Assembly (NCBI GenBank): GCA_030656435.1
Contig: JAUSOA010000205.1
Location: 1 to 10,958 of the forward strand
Reading direction: 5' to 3'
DNA length: 10,958 nucleotides
Source of the DNA: Acholeplasmataceae bacterium
Lineage (GTDB): Bacteria; Bacillota_I; Bacilli_A; Acholeplasmatales; Acholeplasmataceae
The position numbers and the translations under genes are program-made. The notes beneath the pieces are model-generated. The model had not been told where the DNA came from and did no database searches. It worked only from the letters and a program-made list of their open reading frames with translations. This document shows positions 1 to 6,063 of this stretch, one piece after another. Numbering within the stretch: the first letter of the stretch is position 1; every line of letters begins with the position of its first letter.

Positions 1-486
1 AACCACAAGTCTTATGCAGATCCTTTCATTATCTTTGAGATTATGAAAAGACCAACCACATTTACACCTAAAATGAGTGTATATAAAGCACCACTCATTG
101 GAACTCTATTAAAATATTTAGGGGCATTTCCAATTGATAGATCCTCAGATAGAAACACAGCGCGTGCGATGGTTGATGCTATAAAAGTCATTAAAGATGG
201 TATGGCAATGGCGATATTCCCTGAGGGTGGAATCAAGGATAGAAATGATGAAAAGATGGTTGCGATGCGTGCTGGAGCATACCGAGTTGCGATGAAAGCA
301 GGAGCAAATTTATTGCCGATTAGCATTCAAAATACAACAGCTATCAAGTATAGAGCACCCTTTAGATCAACAAAGATTTCAGTTGTAATCCACCCTTTAA
401 TTCGTTATGAAGACATCAAACATTTAACGACACTTGAGGTTGCAGATAAGATGTTTAATATCATTAATCAAAAACTTGTAAAATAA
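1..486 (+). CDS. plsC: 1-acyl-sn-glycerol-3-phosphate acyltransferase, 5'-truncated by window edge
   Basis: Transfers an acyl chain to lysophosphatidic acid to make phosphatidic acid at the inner face of the membrane (family knowledge). The frame is open from base 1, and its first residues are NHKSYAD, the catalytic NHX4D box. The ATG at 43 is therefore internal and the true start lies outside the window. Downstream come the other acyltransferase blocks: GAFPIDR (glycerophosphate binding, near base 120), FPEGG (near base 220, where FPEGT is commoner) and LLPISI (near base 312). The end, about 100 residues after FPEGG, fits the family. The gene stops at TAA and is followed by a 210-bp gap with a hairpin. 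The PlsC/LPLAT family is certain; the exact acyl substrate and whether this is the only copy cannot be told. Confidence 0.93.
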   Translation, partial: NHKSYADPFIIFEIMKRPTTFTPKMSVYKAPLIGTLLKYLGAFPIDRSSDRNTARAMVDAIKVIKDGMAMAIFPEGGIKDRNDEKMVAMRAGAYRVAMKAGANLLPISIQNTTAIKYRAPFRSTKISVVIHPLIRYEDIKHLTTLEVADKMFNIINQKLVK

Positions 487-498
487 GAAAAAGAGAAA

Positions 499-524
499 TT
501 GACTAGACCCTATTTTGTAGACAC
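499..524. repeat. Possible remnant end of an IS3/IS150-type insertion sequence
   Basis: The stretch TTGACTAGACCC followed by TATTTTGTAGACAC has the look of IS150-group (IS3 family) terminal repeats, which carry a CCC block, a T/A run and then an AGACA block. No transposase frame and no second inverted copy is present in the window, so at best this is a solo end or scar. The resemblance is from memory and not from a search. Confidence 0.2.
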
Positions 525-553
525 TAATAATAAAAGAAACATAACAAAATAAG

Positions 554-590
554 AAGCACTTCCATAATAAAATATGGAGGTGTTTTCATT
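554..590 (+). terminator. Hairpin terminator downstream of plsC
   Basis: Bases 554-566 pair with 573-585 in a 13-bp stem with two G-U wobbles, closed by the 6-nt loop ATAAAA and followed by TTTT then CATT. The T run is short, so termination may be partial. The hairpin lies about 70 bp after the plsC stop. It could alternatively belong to a degraded mobile element whose possible end is at 499-524. Confidence 0.55.
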
Positions 591-634
591 ATCAAGTAAT
601 AACACTTTTTTAAAATTATTAATTTTATAAAAAA

Positions 635-667
635 GGGTATCATACCCCTTATAATTTATGCTATAAT
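635..667 (+). promoter_or_regulatory. Promoter with palindrome upstream of the PH/GRAM-like gene
   Basis: Two perfect TATAAT hexamers stand at 650-655 and 662-667, 41 and 29 bases before the ATG at 697. No convincing -35 box fits either. The perfect inverted repeat GGGTAT-C-ATACCC (635-647) abuts the first hexamer and would lie in the spacer of the second, a usual place for a repressor site. The ribosome binding site AAAGGGGGA (681-689) follows, 7 nt before the ATG. Confidence 0.5.
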
Positions 668-696
668 TAAAAAAAATACCAAAGGGGGATATTCAC

Positions 697-1059
697 ATGA
701 AAATACAATGTACAATGTACCTACCACCAAAAAAGAAGATTGAATATGGTTATATTAAAGTTACTAATCTTGGAGTTGACCTAGCAAGAAAAAATAAGTT
801 TTTTGCTTTAGGTTTTGGACTATTGGGGGCTATATTAACACCTGCAAGAGAATTCCATGGTTTTATGTGGGCTGAGGTTGATCGTATCGAAATGAAGAAA
901 TATGGCGTGTCCAAAAAAGCCTGTTATGTTACACTTAAAGATGAAAAAGAGTATATCTTCAGATTACCTAAGCCAGATGAAACTATTTCATTACTAAAAG
1001 AAGAGTTTAAAAAATCAAAACAGACCAAAGTCACAAACAATAGTGTATTTAGCGATTAA
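697..1059 (+). CDS. Small PH/GRAM-like domain protein, function unknown
   Basis: This 120-residue protein has a good ribosome binding site (GGGGG about 8 nt upstream) and its own promoter, so it is a real gene. The segment from about residue 18 to 100 alternates short beta strands (GYIKVTNLGVDLA, then WAEVDRIEM, ACYVTLKDE, EYIFRL) and ends in a helix (ETISLLKEEFKK). This is the pattern of a single GRAM/PH-like barrel. A hydrophobic stretch at 35-50 (FFALGFGLLGAILTPA) replaces the usual loop after strand two and could dip into the membrane. The C-terminal 15 residues are polar and probably disordered. No catalytic motif is seen. The PH-like call is inferred from the strand pattern and needs profile or structure comparison. 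It is monocistronic and ends at a bidirectional terminator. Confidence 0.75.
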   Translation: MKIQCTMYLPPKKKIEYGYIKVTNLGVDLARKNKFFALGFGLLGAILTPAREFHGFMWAEVDRIEMKKYGVSKKACYVTLKDEKEYIFRLPKPDETISLLKEEFKKSKQTKVTNNSVFSD

Positions 1060-1087
1060 AAAATCAAATTCAATACTCTTCATAAAG

Positions 1088-1113
1088 AAAAAAGGCGAAA
1101 GCCTTTATTTTTT
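1088..1113. terminator. Bidirectional terminator between convergent genes
   Basis: AAAGGC (1091-1096) pairs with GCCTTT (1101-1106) around a GAAA tetraloop. An A-rich run lies on the left and T-rich ATTTTTTT on the right, so it can stop transcripts in both directions. The right arm overlaps the TAA stop (1105-1107) of the minus-strand phosphatase gene. Confidence 0.75.
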
Positions 1114-1665
1114 TAGAACCTTGATTGTTTTGTCTGTAATCTCAAAATAAACGATATCTGCATGCCTAATTAAATCTGCAAATGTATATAAACTTGGATC
1201 TATATATCTTAAGAGTGCTTTAATCACGTGCGAATGTGCAACTAAAAGTATTTTTTGATCACCATGAATTTTTCTAAGGTTTTTAACAGCCTTACTAATG
1301 CGTGAAATCATCATTTGATCATGCTCATAGCCCTCAAAGCGGTAGTTTTCAATTCTAACAAAGGGCATCGCTGTTTCAACTGGAGTGCCATCTAAGTGAT
1401 AGAAATCGCGTTCTACAAATTGGTGATCTACATAAATTGGACGATTCATTTTTAATTGTTTAGAAATAATAAATGCAGTTTCTAGTGCTCTTGAAAGAGG
1501 TGAAGCTGCGATTAAATCAAAGGATTCATTTTGAGCCCTTAAGGTTTCACCAAGAAGTTTCGCTTGGCTTTTGCCAGTTTCATTTAAAGGGATGTTAATT
1601 CTGCCCTGAACAAGACCATCCGCATTATAAGATGTTTGTCCATGGCGTACCATTGCTAAGATCAT
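1105..1665 (-). CDS. Histidine phosphatase superfamily protein (phosphoglycerate-mutase-like)
   Basis: A soluble phosphohydrolase or mutase using a phosphohistidine intermediate. Counting from the chosen ATG (186 residues), the catalytic box VRHGQTSYN gives nucleophile His8. SPLSRALETA supplies Arg59, VERDF supplies the likely proton donor Glu85, and VAHSHVIKAL holds the second catalytic His144. The length of about 190 residues fits the small cofactor-independent phosphatases (alpha-ribazole phosphatase/GpmB type) and not the roughly 230-250-residue dPGM glycolytic mutase, so a broad-specificity phosphatase is more likely. The start at 1665 is preferred: GAGG sits 6 nt upstream of it and an extended -10 box lies at 1690-1698. 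An in-frame ATG at 1677 would have almost no leader and a poor binding site. The substrate cannot be told from sequence. Confidence 0.9.
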   Translation of the reverse strand: MILAMVRHGQTSYNADGLVQGRINIPLNETGKSQAKLLGETLRAQNESFDLIAASPLSRALETAFIISKQLKMNRPIYVDHQFVERDFYHLDGTPVETAMPFVRIENYRFEGYEHDQMMISRISKAVKNLRKIHGDQKILLVAHSHVIKALLRYIDPSLYTFADLIRHADIVYFEITDKTIKVLKK

Positions 1666-1698
1666 AATATTCCTCATTTCATCTTTTTTATTATAACA
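1666..1698 (-). promoter_or_regulatory. Extended -10 promoter and start-deciding RBS of the histidine phosphatase
   Basis: Read on the minus strand, TGTTATAAT (1698-1690) is a perfect extended -10 box. It predicts a start of transcription near 1683. GAGGAA (1675-1670) then serves the ATG at 1665. The upstream ATG at 1677 would begin only about six bases into the message. Confidence 0.55.
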
Positions 1699-1724
1699 TA
1701 CTTTTATAGGTATTCCTTACTGTA

Positions 1725-1748
1725 TATGATAAAATATAGAAGAAGGGA
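1725..1748 (+). promoter_or_regulatory. Probable -10 region and RBS of the nucleoside phosphorylase operon
   Basis: TATGAT (1725-1730), or the overlapping extended form TGATAAAAT (1728-1735, TAAAAT as the hexamer), is the best -10 candidate; no clear -35 is seen. GAAGGGA (1742-1748) lies 10 nt before the ATG at 1759. An ATG at 1726 falls inside this promoter and is therefore unlikely to be used. Confidence 0.4.
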
Positions 1749-1758
1749 TTGTGATTTT

Positions 1759-3054
1759 ATGCATATCATTGATATCATTGCCAAAAAAAGAGATGGCATG
1801 GTTTTAACTAAAAATGAAATAGACTTTTTGATTCAAAATTATACAAAAGGATTCATTCCGGATTATCAAATGAGTGCCTTTTTAATGGCGACTTATTTTC
1901 AAAAAATGAATGATCAAGAAGCTACTTACTTAGCACTTGCGATGAGAGATTCAGGAGATTCGATTGATTTATCAGCAATTCCTGGAATAAAGGTTGATAA
2001 GCATTCAACAGGTGGTGTTGGTGATAAGGTCACATTGATTCTTGGACCACTGCTTGCTAGTCTTGGTGTAAAGTTTGCCAAAATGAGCGGTAGAGGATTA
2101 GGTCACACCGGTGGAACTATTGATAAACTGGAAAGTATTCCAGGCTACAAGGTCGAGCTCAAAGTTGAAGATTTCATCAATCAAGTCAATACAATTGGAA
2201 TTGCTATCGTGGGTCAAAGTGGCGATGTTGCTCCTGCAGATAAAAAGTTATATGCACTACGTGATGTTACAGCAACCGTTGATGTTATTCCTTTAATTGC
2301 GTCCTCAATCATGAGTAAAAAGCTTGCGAGTGGAGCAGATGCGATTGTACTAGATGTCAAGGTTGGACATGGTGCATTTATGAAAACAGAGGAAGAAGCA
2401 ATTAAACTCGCTGAGCTTATGGTTTCAATCGGTAGACTTGCTGGTAAGAAAATGACAGCGATATTGACAGGTATGGATGAGCCATTAGGACATAAGATTG
2501 GTAACGGTCTTGAGGTCTATGAAGCCATTTTAACCCTTCAGGGAAAGGGTCCTAAGGACCTAGTAGATGTCACAATTGAAATTGGTGCTCATTTATTATT
2601 AGACTCAAAAATTGAAAGTGATTTTGAAAAAGCTAAAATAAGACTTCATGAAGCATTAAAAAATGGAAAGGCTTATGCTAAGTTCCTAGAGCTTGTTAAA
2701 GCACAAGGTGGAGATCTAGATTCACTTAAGAATCCTGAGAATCTATTATCGAAAAAATTAGTTGAAGTTAAGGCTACATCTGAAGGCTATATTATGGATA
2801 TTAATGCATTAGATATCGGAAAAGCTGCGATGCGCTTAGGTGCTGGTAGAGAAACAAAGGAAGACGATATTTTACTTGATGTTGGATTAGATCTACATCA
2901 AAAAATTGGTAGTTATGTCAAGAAAGGCGATGTTCTGGCTACTCTTTATGTGCAAGATAAAGGCGTTGAAGAAGCTAAGGTCTTAGTTCATGATGCAATA
3001 ACTATTGGTAGTATAAAGAAGACTTTAACTTTAATCAAAAAAACAATTAAGTAG
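1759..3054 (+). CDS. pdp: Pyrimidine-nucleoside (thymidine/uridine) phosphorylase
   Basis: Cleaves thymidine, deoxyuridine or uridine with phosphate to free base and (deoxy)ribose-1-phosphate, a cytosolic salvage step. The product is 431 residues, close to the 433 of Bacillus Pdp. The start MHIIDIIAKKRDG matches the family N-terminus, so the in-frame ATG 33 bases upstream was rejected. Visible motifs are the phosphate loop KHSTGGVGDK (81-90), the family signature SGRGLGHTGGTIDKLE (110-125), base-binding YALRDVTATVDVIP with Arg168, and SSIMSKK with Ser183 and Lys187. The last 100 or so residues are the PYNP C-terminal domain (GKAAMRLGAGR, then QKIGSYVKKGDVLATLYV). It leads an operon with the phosphodiesterase gene 6 bp downstream. 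The family is certain. Firmicute members usually accept both uridine and thymidine, so pdp is preferred to deoA. Confidence 0.96.
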   Translation: MHIIDIIAKKRDGMVLTKNEIDFLIQNYTKGFIPDYQMSAFLMATYFQKMNDQEATYLALAMRDSGDSIDLSAIPGIKVDKHSTGGVGDKVTLILGPLLASLGVKFAKMSGRGLGHTGGTIDKLESIPGYKVELKVEDFINQVNTIGIAIVGQSGDVAPADKKLYALRDVTATVDVIPLIASSIMSKKLASGADAIVLDVKVGHGAFMKTEEEAIKLAELMVSIGRLAGKKMTAILTGMDEPLGHKIGNGLEVYEAILTLQGKGPKDLVDVTIEIGAHLLLDSKIESDFEKAKIRLHEALKNGKAYAKFLELVKAQGGDLDSLKNPENLLSKKLVEVKATSEGYIMDINALDIGKAAMRLGAGRETKEDDILLDVGLDLHQKIGSYVKKGDVLATLYVQDKGVEEAKVLVHDAITIGSIKKTLTLIKKTIK

Positions 3055-3060
3055 GTTTTA

Positions 3061-4167
3061 ATGATGATTAAATATCCCGATTATAAGAATTCAATATTAA
3101 ATGTGACAGCAACCATATTAAAGCATTATCATGCTCCATCCATTTATGATTCAATTCCTGAATTGGAAGAAGAATTAAAGAAAAACTATAACCATGTCGT
3201 TTTAGTTCTTTTGGACGGAATGGGTAAAAATATAATCGAAGAGCATCTTCCAAAAGATGCTTTTTTAAATAGATATAATCAAAAATGGATATCTTCAATT
3301 TTCCCACCTACAACTGTTGCAGCAACCAATGCAGTACTATCAGGACTACCTCCAATATCTTCTGGATACCTTGGATGGATACAGTATTTTAAAAATGAGA
3401 ATTCAAATGTTGCAGTATTTTTAAATCATGATTTTTATCACCCTGAAGTAAAGTTTAAGGAACTACTACGAGATAAATATTTACATTACCCAACGATTTA
3501 TGAGCAAATTCAAAAATATTCACCTGAGGTCAATACCTATGAAATTTTTCCAAGTTTTAAAGAAAATGGGTTTAATTCCTTTCATGAACAAGGAAATAGA
3601 CTTCTTGATATCCATAAAAAGGATATTAAAAGCTTTAGCTATGTCTATTGGACAGAACCGGATATGACCGAGCATGATCATGGGATTCACTCAAAAGAAA
3701 CCTCGAAGGTTTTAAATGATTTAAATATTGAACTTGAAAAGCTATCTGAGGAGTTAGCAGATGATGTATTGATGGTTGTTATTGCAGATCACGGGTTAGT
3801 TGATGTAGAGTCATATGATTTATTAGAAGATCAAAAATTATTATTTTTGTTAGCTAGAATGCCATCTATCGAACCACGAGCTACAAACTTCTTCGTCAAA
3901 CCATTTTTACAGAGTGCATTTAAAAGACATTTCACTAAAACGTACGGGAAACACTTTATGCTTCTTAGTAAAAAGGAATTGATGGATTCAAATTTACTTG
4001 GAACTGGAATTAAACATCCATTATTAAATGATTTTTTAGGCGATTTTATTGGAATTGCGATTGACAAGTATATGTTTAAACTAGGTCCACAAAGTAAATT
4101 TGTTGCACACCATGCAGGGTTAACTGCAGGTGAAATTGAAGTCCCACTTGTAATATTTCACAAATAG
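3061..4167 (+). CDS. Alkaline-phosphatase-superfamily phosphodiesterase / nucleotide pyrophosphatase
   Basis: This 368-residue protein has the full two-metal site of the type I phosphodiesterase/nucleotide pyrophosphatase family. LVLLDGMGKN gives the first Asp ligand (Asp52), FPPTTVAATN carries the nucleophile Thr (Thr85 by alignment with FPTKT of NPPs) and WTEPDMTEHDHG gives an Asp and His. IADHG gives the next Asp-His pair, and HHAGLTAGE the last His, as in other members. There is no signal peptide or membrane helix, so it is cytosolic. It begins 6 bp after pdp, with AGG overlapping the pdp stop as its weak binding site, so the two are likely cotranscribed and coupled. The pairing suggests nucleotide or nucleoside salvage, but the substrate is not shown. 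Other superfamily members act on phosphonates or phospholipid headgroups. Confidence 0.9.
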   Translation: MMIKYPDYKNSILNVTATILKHYHAPSIYDSIPELEEELKKNYNHVVLVLLDGMGKNIIEEHLPKDAFLNRYNQKWISSIFPPTTVAATNAVLSGLPPISSGYLGWIQYFKNENSNVAVFLNHDFYHPEVKFKELLRDKYLHYPTIYEQIQKYSPEVNTYEIFPSFKENGFNSFHEQGNRLLDIHKKDIKSFSYVYWTEPDMTEHDHGIHSKETSKVLNDLNIELEKLSEELADDVLMVVIADHGLVDVESYDLLEDQKLLFLLARMPSIEPRATNFFVKPFLQSAFKRHFTKTYGKHFMLLSKKELMDSNLLGTGIKHPLLNDFLGDFIGIAIDKYMFKLGPQSKFVAHHAGLTAGEIEVPLVIFHK

Positions 4168-4187
4168 CATTCATATAATTTATTTCG

Positions 4188-4214
4188 AAAAAAAAGGAGC
4201 CGAGAGCTCCTTTT
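4188..4214. terminator. Strong bidirectional terminator between convergent operons
   Basis: AAAAGGAGC (4192-4200) pairs perfectly with GCTCCTTTT (4206-4214) across the 5-nt loop CGAGA. The minus-strand transcript ends in a run of eight T. The plus-strand transcript has TTTT and, a few bases on, a second T run. It serves both the phosphodiesterase gene and the SPFH gene starting 5 bp away. Confidence 0.85.
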
Positions 4215-4219
4215 AGTTG

Positions 4220-5161
4220 TTATTTTTTTGCGTTTTCTTTTGCGATTTCTGCAGCCATTAATACTGTAGATGCGATATCTGTAATGTTTGTTGGGACAAC
4301 AATCTTTGTTGCTTGACCATTTGCAACGAGTGCTAATGCTTCTAATGATTTCAAGGTAAGAACTGCTTGATCTGCACCAGCATCCTTAATTAACTTGATA
4401 CCTAAAGCTTCAGCTTCTTTAACTCTTAGAATTGCAGTTGCTTCCCCTTCAGCATTCAATACTCTTTGCTTCTTCGATGCTTCAGCTCTTAAAACAACAG
4501 CTTCATATTCCCCTTCAGCATTTAAGATCTGAGCACGCTTTTCCCCTTCAGCTTGAAGGATTTGAGCACGTTTTTCACGTTCTGCACGCATTTGCTTTTC
4601 CATGGAATCGCGAATGTCTTTTGGTGGAACGATGTTTTTAACTTCAACACGGTTAACCTTGATTCCCCATGGGTCAGTTGCTTCATCTAGGATTTCTCTC
4701 ATCTTCGTGTTAATTAAATCTCTTGATGTTAGTGTTTGGTCTAAGTCTAGATCACCAATAATATTACGTAATGTAGTTGCTGAAATGTTTTCAATCGCCA
4801 TTAATGGATTTTCTGTACCATAAGTATATAACTTAGGGTCAGTGATTTGGAAGAAGACGACTGTATCAATTTGCATTGTTACATTATCTCTTGTAATAAC
4901 TGGTTGTGGATCAAAGTCTTTAACCTGTTCCTTCATTGAAACTGTCTTAATAACGCGATCAAACACTGGAATGATGAAATGCAAACCAACTCCAAGTGTC
5001 TTATGATAAGCACCAAGACGTTCCACAATTACAGCCTTAGTTTGTTGAACCAACTTAAAGCTTAATGCAAGTAATACGAATGCAAAGACAACGATTAGAA
5101 TAATGCCTGTAACAACAGCTGCATTTGCAATAGGACTAATAAAACTTCTTAAAAATTCCAT
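4220..5161 (-). CDS. Stomatin/QmcA-type SPFH-domain membrane protein
   Basis: A membrane-anchored scaffold protein of the SPFH (stomatin, prohibitin, flotillin, HflK/C) family that forms large rings marking membrane microdomains (family knowledge). The 313 residues read as: a membrane helix at 15-35; an SPFH domain at about 40-195 with AVIVERLGAYHKTL, VITRDNVTMQIDTVV, IGDLDLDQTLTSRDLIN and the signature DPWGIKVNRVEVKNI; and a coiled coil made of 11-residue repeats. The repeats start at 201, 212, 223, 234 and 245 (ILQAEGEKRAQ, ILNAEGEYEAV, VLRAEASKKQR, VLNAEGEATAI). A hydrophobic C-terminal cap (ALALVANGQATKIVVP) follows. Length and layout match QmcA/slipin. It is the last gene of the cluster, 17 bp after the NfeD-type gene, with GGGGA as binding site, and it ends at a strong terminator. 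NfeD pairing supports the slipin/QmcA assignment. Confidence 0.93.
   Translation of the reverse strand: MEFLRSFISPIANAAVVTGIILIVVFAFVLLALSFKLVQQTKAVIVERLGAYHKTLGVGLHFIIPVFDRVIKTVSMKEQVKDFDPQPVITRDNVTMQIDTVVFFQITDPKLYTYGTENPLMAIENISATTLRNIIGDLDLDQTLTSRDLINTKMREILDEATDPWGIKVNRVEVKNIVPPKDIRDSMEKQMRAEREKRAQILQAEGEKRAQILNAEGEYEAVVLRAEASKKQRVLNAEGEATAILRVKEAEALGIKLIKDAGADQAVLTLKSLEALALVANGQATKIVVPTNITDIASTVLMAAEIAKENAKK
4442..4552 (-). repeat. 33-bp-phased repeats within the SPFH coiled coil
   Basis: The 12-mer TTCCCCTTCAGC (plus strand) occurs at 4442-4453, 4508-4519 and 4541-4552, spaced 66 and 33 bp apart. These copies encode the AEGE core of the 11-residue coiled-coil repeats, so the protein hendecads are still visible at the DNA level. 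Confidence 0.85.
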
Positions 5162-5178
5162 TCTTTATTCCCCACTTT

Positions 5179-5610
5179 CTATTTTTCTATTTTTTCTACA
5201 ATCAATTTTACACCTTCAACATCAAGAACTCTTGCCATATCGCCAACAGATAACGTTTCTTTAGAAATAGCAGACCACTCCATGTAGCGTATCTTGATTT
5301 TACCAATTGTGTCTGGTGTGATTTCTTTAATCACAGGACCTGTCATGCCAACAATGGCATCGACATTGGTTTTGATTTCGTTAGTCTTCATGTATTTTTT
5401 GACGACTGGTCTAGTGAGTAGCAATAGAGCAGCAGTAACGAATGCAAAGGTCAAAATCTGAACAACTGGGTTTATATTGACGAGTGCCATAATAAAACTA
5501 GGAACGGCTGCAAGTGCAAACCAAATGCTAATCATATCAGCTGTAAAGAGTTCTAAAACCAAAGCGATAATGAATAGTGTCAACCAAAACCAAACCATGT
5601 ATTCAAGCAT
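5179..5610 (-). CDS. NfeD-family membrane protein (short form, OB-fold C-terminus)
   Basis: A 143-residue partner protein of stomatin-type SPFH proteins. Three membrane helices lie at about 5-24, 27-45 and 47-67 (WFWLTLFIIALVLELF; ISIWFALAAVPSFIM; ILTFAFVTAALLLL). A cytosolic beta-barrel follows at about 83-142, with the NfeD pattern VGMTGPV, GKIKI, EWSAIS, LSVGDMARVLDVEGVKLIV. It is the short NfeD type without the ClpP-like protease domain of long NfeD. The ribosome binding site AAGGAGGAG is excellent and lies inside the end of the preceding gene; the intergenic gap is 1 bp, so translation is probably coupled. The downstream SPFH gene is 17 bp away, the classic NfeD-stomatin arrangement (YbbK-QmcA in E. 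coli). Function as SPFH assembly partner is known for the family and inferred here. Confidence 0.92.
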   Translation of the reverse strand: MLEYMVWFWLTLFIIALVLELFTADMISIWFALAAVPSFIMALVNINPVVQILTFAFVTAALLLLTRPVVKKYMKTNEIKTNVDAIVGMTGPVIKEITPDTIGKIKIRYMEWSAISKETLSVGDMARVLDVEGVKLIVEKIEK

Positions 5611-5611
5611 A

Positions 5612-5989
5612 TTACATCTCCTCCTTCAAATCTACAAGTAAGATTTGATCCTTGTGATTCCAGGTTGCTTTAAACTTATGGGTCTCAACGTTTAGGTTAA
5701 GTCCTGCAAGTTCACAGATTTCATCCATAAATGCTTTGTTTGTCACTCGGCTATAGGAAGATCTCACCGTAATCCTGTATTTGCTGCTATCTGGAATATC
5801 ATGCCTCATTGCTTCCGCTTTACTAAGCGGTTTAATTACAATGAGTTTCTTCATCTTATCTATGCCAAGCATAACGCTAAAGGCATTCTCAAAATATACT
5901 GTTGCTGGTTTGTTTAACGTAATGTTACCAGCAGCTAGTGTCACAACTAAATCCTTAGGTTTTTCATTAAACCAAGTAATTTCCATCAT
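5612..5989 (-). CDS. Unrecognised soluble protein, first gene of the NfeD-SPFH operon
   Basis: I do not recognise this 125-residue protein. It has no membrane helix or signal peptide. The N-terminal half (ITWFNEKPKDLVVTLAAGNITLNKP, then VMLGIDKMKKLIVIKPLSK) looks strand-rich, with a pattern faintly like a transcription-factor swapped hairpin (LxKxxxxxLGIxxxxxLVIxPL), but that is a hunch only. The C-terminal half (YRITVRSSYSRVTNKAFMDEICELAGL) suggests a strand-helix unit, ending in another strand (QILLVDLKEE). The start is set by AAGGAG (6000-5995): ATG 5989 is 5 nt away and ATG 5986 is 8 nt away, while a GTG at 5995 lies within the binding site and was rejected. Its stop is 1 bp from the NfeD gene, so it is part of that operon and a candidate functional partner. 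Confidence 0.8.
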   Translation of the reverse strand: MMEITWFNEKPKDLVVTLAAGNITLNKPATVYFENAFSVMLGIDKMKKLIVIKPLSKAEAMRHDIPDSSKYRITVRSSYSRVTNKAFMDEICELAGLNLNVETHKFKATWNHKDQILLVDLKEEM

Positions 5990-6037
5990 TATCACTCCTT
6001 ACACTTCTAATTATACTCTAAATTATTTGAAATGCAA
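5990..6037 (-). promoter_or_regulatory. Promoter and start-deciding RBS of the three-gene NfeD-SPFH operon
   Basis: On the minus strand TTGCAT (6037-6032) is followed after 16 nt by a perfect TATAAT (6015-6010). The -35 match is only partial. AAGGAG (6000-5995) then precedes the ATG at 5989. The promoter lies in the 74-bp gap after the short SPFH gene, so the operon can be read on its own. The gap has no hairpin, so read-through from upstream is also possible. Confidence 0.55.
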
Positions 6038-6063
6038 GAGAAATTACTTAAAATTATTAATTC

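Noticed and set aside
1..42. Complete plsC starting at the ATG at 43
   Set aside because: The reading frame is open to base 1 and the essential NHX4D motif is encoded before 43, so the gene is cut by the window edge.
1666..1677. Upstream ATG start for the histidine phosphatase
   Set aside because: The best ribosome binding site (GAGGAA) lies between this ATG and the next one at 1665, and the extended -10 leaves almost no leader for 1677.
1726..1758. Upstream ATG start for the nucleoside phosphorylase
   Set aside because: It overlaps the probable -10 box, lacks a binding site, and adds residues that family members do not have before MHIIDIIAKKRDG.
4442..4552. CRISPR-like spaced repeats
   Set aside because: The repeated 12-mer lies in frame within a coiled-coil gene at 33-bp coding periodicity; there are no spacers or long identical repeats.
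4432..4823. Open frames on the plus strand opposite the SPFH gene
   Set aside because: They are shadows of the minus-strand gene: no binding sites, low-complexity products, and the minus-strand frame has clear family motifs.
5990..5995. GTG start for the unknown protein before NfeD
   Set aside because: The GTG overlaps the AAGGAG binding site that serves the ATG codons at 5989 and 5986.
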